From: Puniceibacterium sp. IMCC21224
GTDB taxonomy: Bacteria; Pseudomonadota; Alphaproteobacteria; Rhodobacterales; Rhodobacteraceae
NCBI RefSeq assembly: GCF_001038505.1
Contig: NZ_LDPY01000002.1
Span: forward strand, 186,001 to 250,000
DNA: 64,000 nt
Direction of reading: 5' to 3'
This document shows positions 63,591-64,000 of the stretch, piece by piece. The translations under genes were made by a program, and so were the position numbers. Position 1 is the first letter of the stretch; every line of letters starts with the position of its first letter. The notes beneath the pieces are model-generated. The model worked only from the letters and a program-made list of their open reading frames with translations, was not told where the DNA came from and made no database searches.

Positions 63591-64000
63591 CAGGTGAGCG
63601 CCGCGATACGATCACGGGCGTCGGCCTCGGCGCTGGCCTGTTCTTCGTCGCCCTGGCGCATCGCGTTCCAGTCTTCTTCGCCATAAATCGTGGTCAGGGC
63701 CTCTTGGGTCAGTTGGTCGGGCGGGCCGTCGAACACAACCCGGCCTGCGCGCAGGCCAATGATGCGCTGCATGAACTGCTGGGCCAGCGGCACGTCATGG
63801 ATGTTGACGATGGCTGACAGGCCACGCTCGGCGCAGATTTCGGTAAGCAGCCGCATGATCTGGCGGCTGGTCTTGGGGTCCAGGCTGGCTGTGGGTTCGT
63901 CGACCAGCAGCAGTTTGGGATCCTGCGCCAGCGCCCGTGCGATACCGACGCGCTGTCGCTGTCCGCCCGACAGCGCATCGGCGCGGTTGTCAGCCTTGTC
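63590..64000 (-). CDS. phnC: Phosphonate ABC transporter ATP-binding protein PhnC (partial, C-terminal part)
   Basis: The last 136 residues of the ATPase; the N-terminal half with Walker A is outside the window. Visible are the ABC signature [15 protein letters not shown] at residues 10-24 of the fragment, Walker [13 protein letters not shown] and the H-loop His in VNIHDVPLA. The tail ([10 protein letters not shown]) resembles PhnC ends. It is followed by two phnE genes, which supports the phosphonate assignment. Confidence 0.92.
   Translation of the reverse strand, partial: DKADNRADALSGGQRQRVGIARALAQDPKLLLVDEPTASLDPKTSRQIMRLLTEICAERGLSAIVNIHDVPLAQQFMQRIIGLRAGRVVFDGPPDQLTQEALTTIYGEEDWNAMRQGDEEQASAEADARDRIAALT

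Overview
The window looks like a chromosomal or large-replicon segment of a marine-type alphaproteobacterium, most likely Rhodobacterales (Roseobacter group). This rests on the high GC content, the density of TRAP transporters (three DctPQM sets plus one TAXI set), a fused MnhA/B (PhaAB-type) antiporter, an aioXSRBA arsenite oxidase operon and tandem phnE genes. No rRNA, tRNA, CRISPR array or intact mobile element was seen.

Layout. 1-19.5 kb is a catabolic block. It holds a TRAP set (first gene cut by the window edge), leuD/leuC-like hydratase genes, a TAXI-TRAP transporter, a LysR regulator, a leuB-like dehydrogenase, an AbrB-family membrane protein, an SMP-30 lactonase, a second TRAP set with an EthD-like protein, a GntR/FCD regulator, two alpha/beta hydrolases and a NicX-family protein. 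Copies of the palindrome TGTCGACA (or one-mismatch versions) sit in the intergenic regions before TRAP set 1, before the EthD/TRAP set 2 operon and before the nicX-like gene, suggesting one GntR regulon.

20.2-29.2 kb is a seven-gene minus-strand operon that pairs a BcsA/BcsB-like polysaccharide synthase with a complete phosphorelay: an Hpt protein, a sensor kinase, a stand-alone receiver and a receiver with a degenerate GGDEF domain. 29.9-40.5 kb is an arsenic island on the same strand: arsR-acr3-arsC-arsH followed by aioX-aioS-aioR-aioB-aioA-moeA. Its AioR has lost the sigma-54 contact loop and the Walker B acidic residues, and an inverted repeat lies where the -35 element of a TATAAT box would be, before aioB.

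41.2-48.3 kb is a sugar-acid locus: SMP-30 lactonase, TRAP dctMQP, a divergent UxaA/GarD-type dehydratase, a GntR regulator with two winged-helix domains, and a YciI-like protein. A large interrupted palindrome lies in the divergent promoter region. A LysR remnant follows, then an NMT1/THI5-type ABC importer with an amidohydrolase (49-53.2 kb), a secreted RTX calcium-binding protein (53.3-55.4 kb), a complete mnhA/B-C-D-E-F-G cation/proton antiporter operon (55.8-61.7 kb), and the downstream end of a phosphonate ABC importer operon (phnC partial, phnE, phnE).

Functions are inferred by reading translated sequence, motifs and gene order; no database search was run. Substrates of the transporters and catabolic enzymes are inference.
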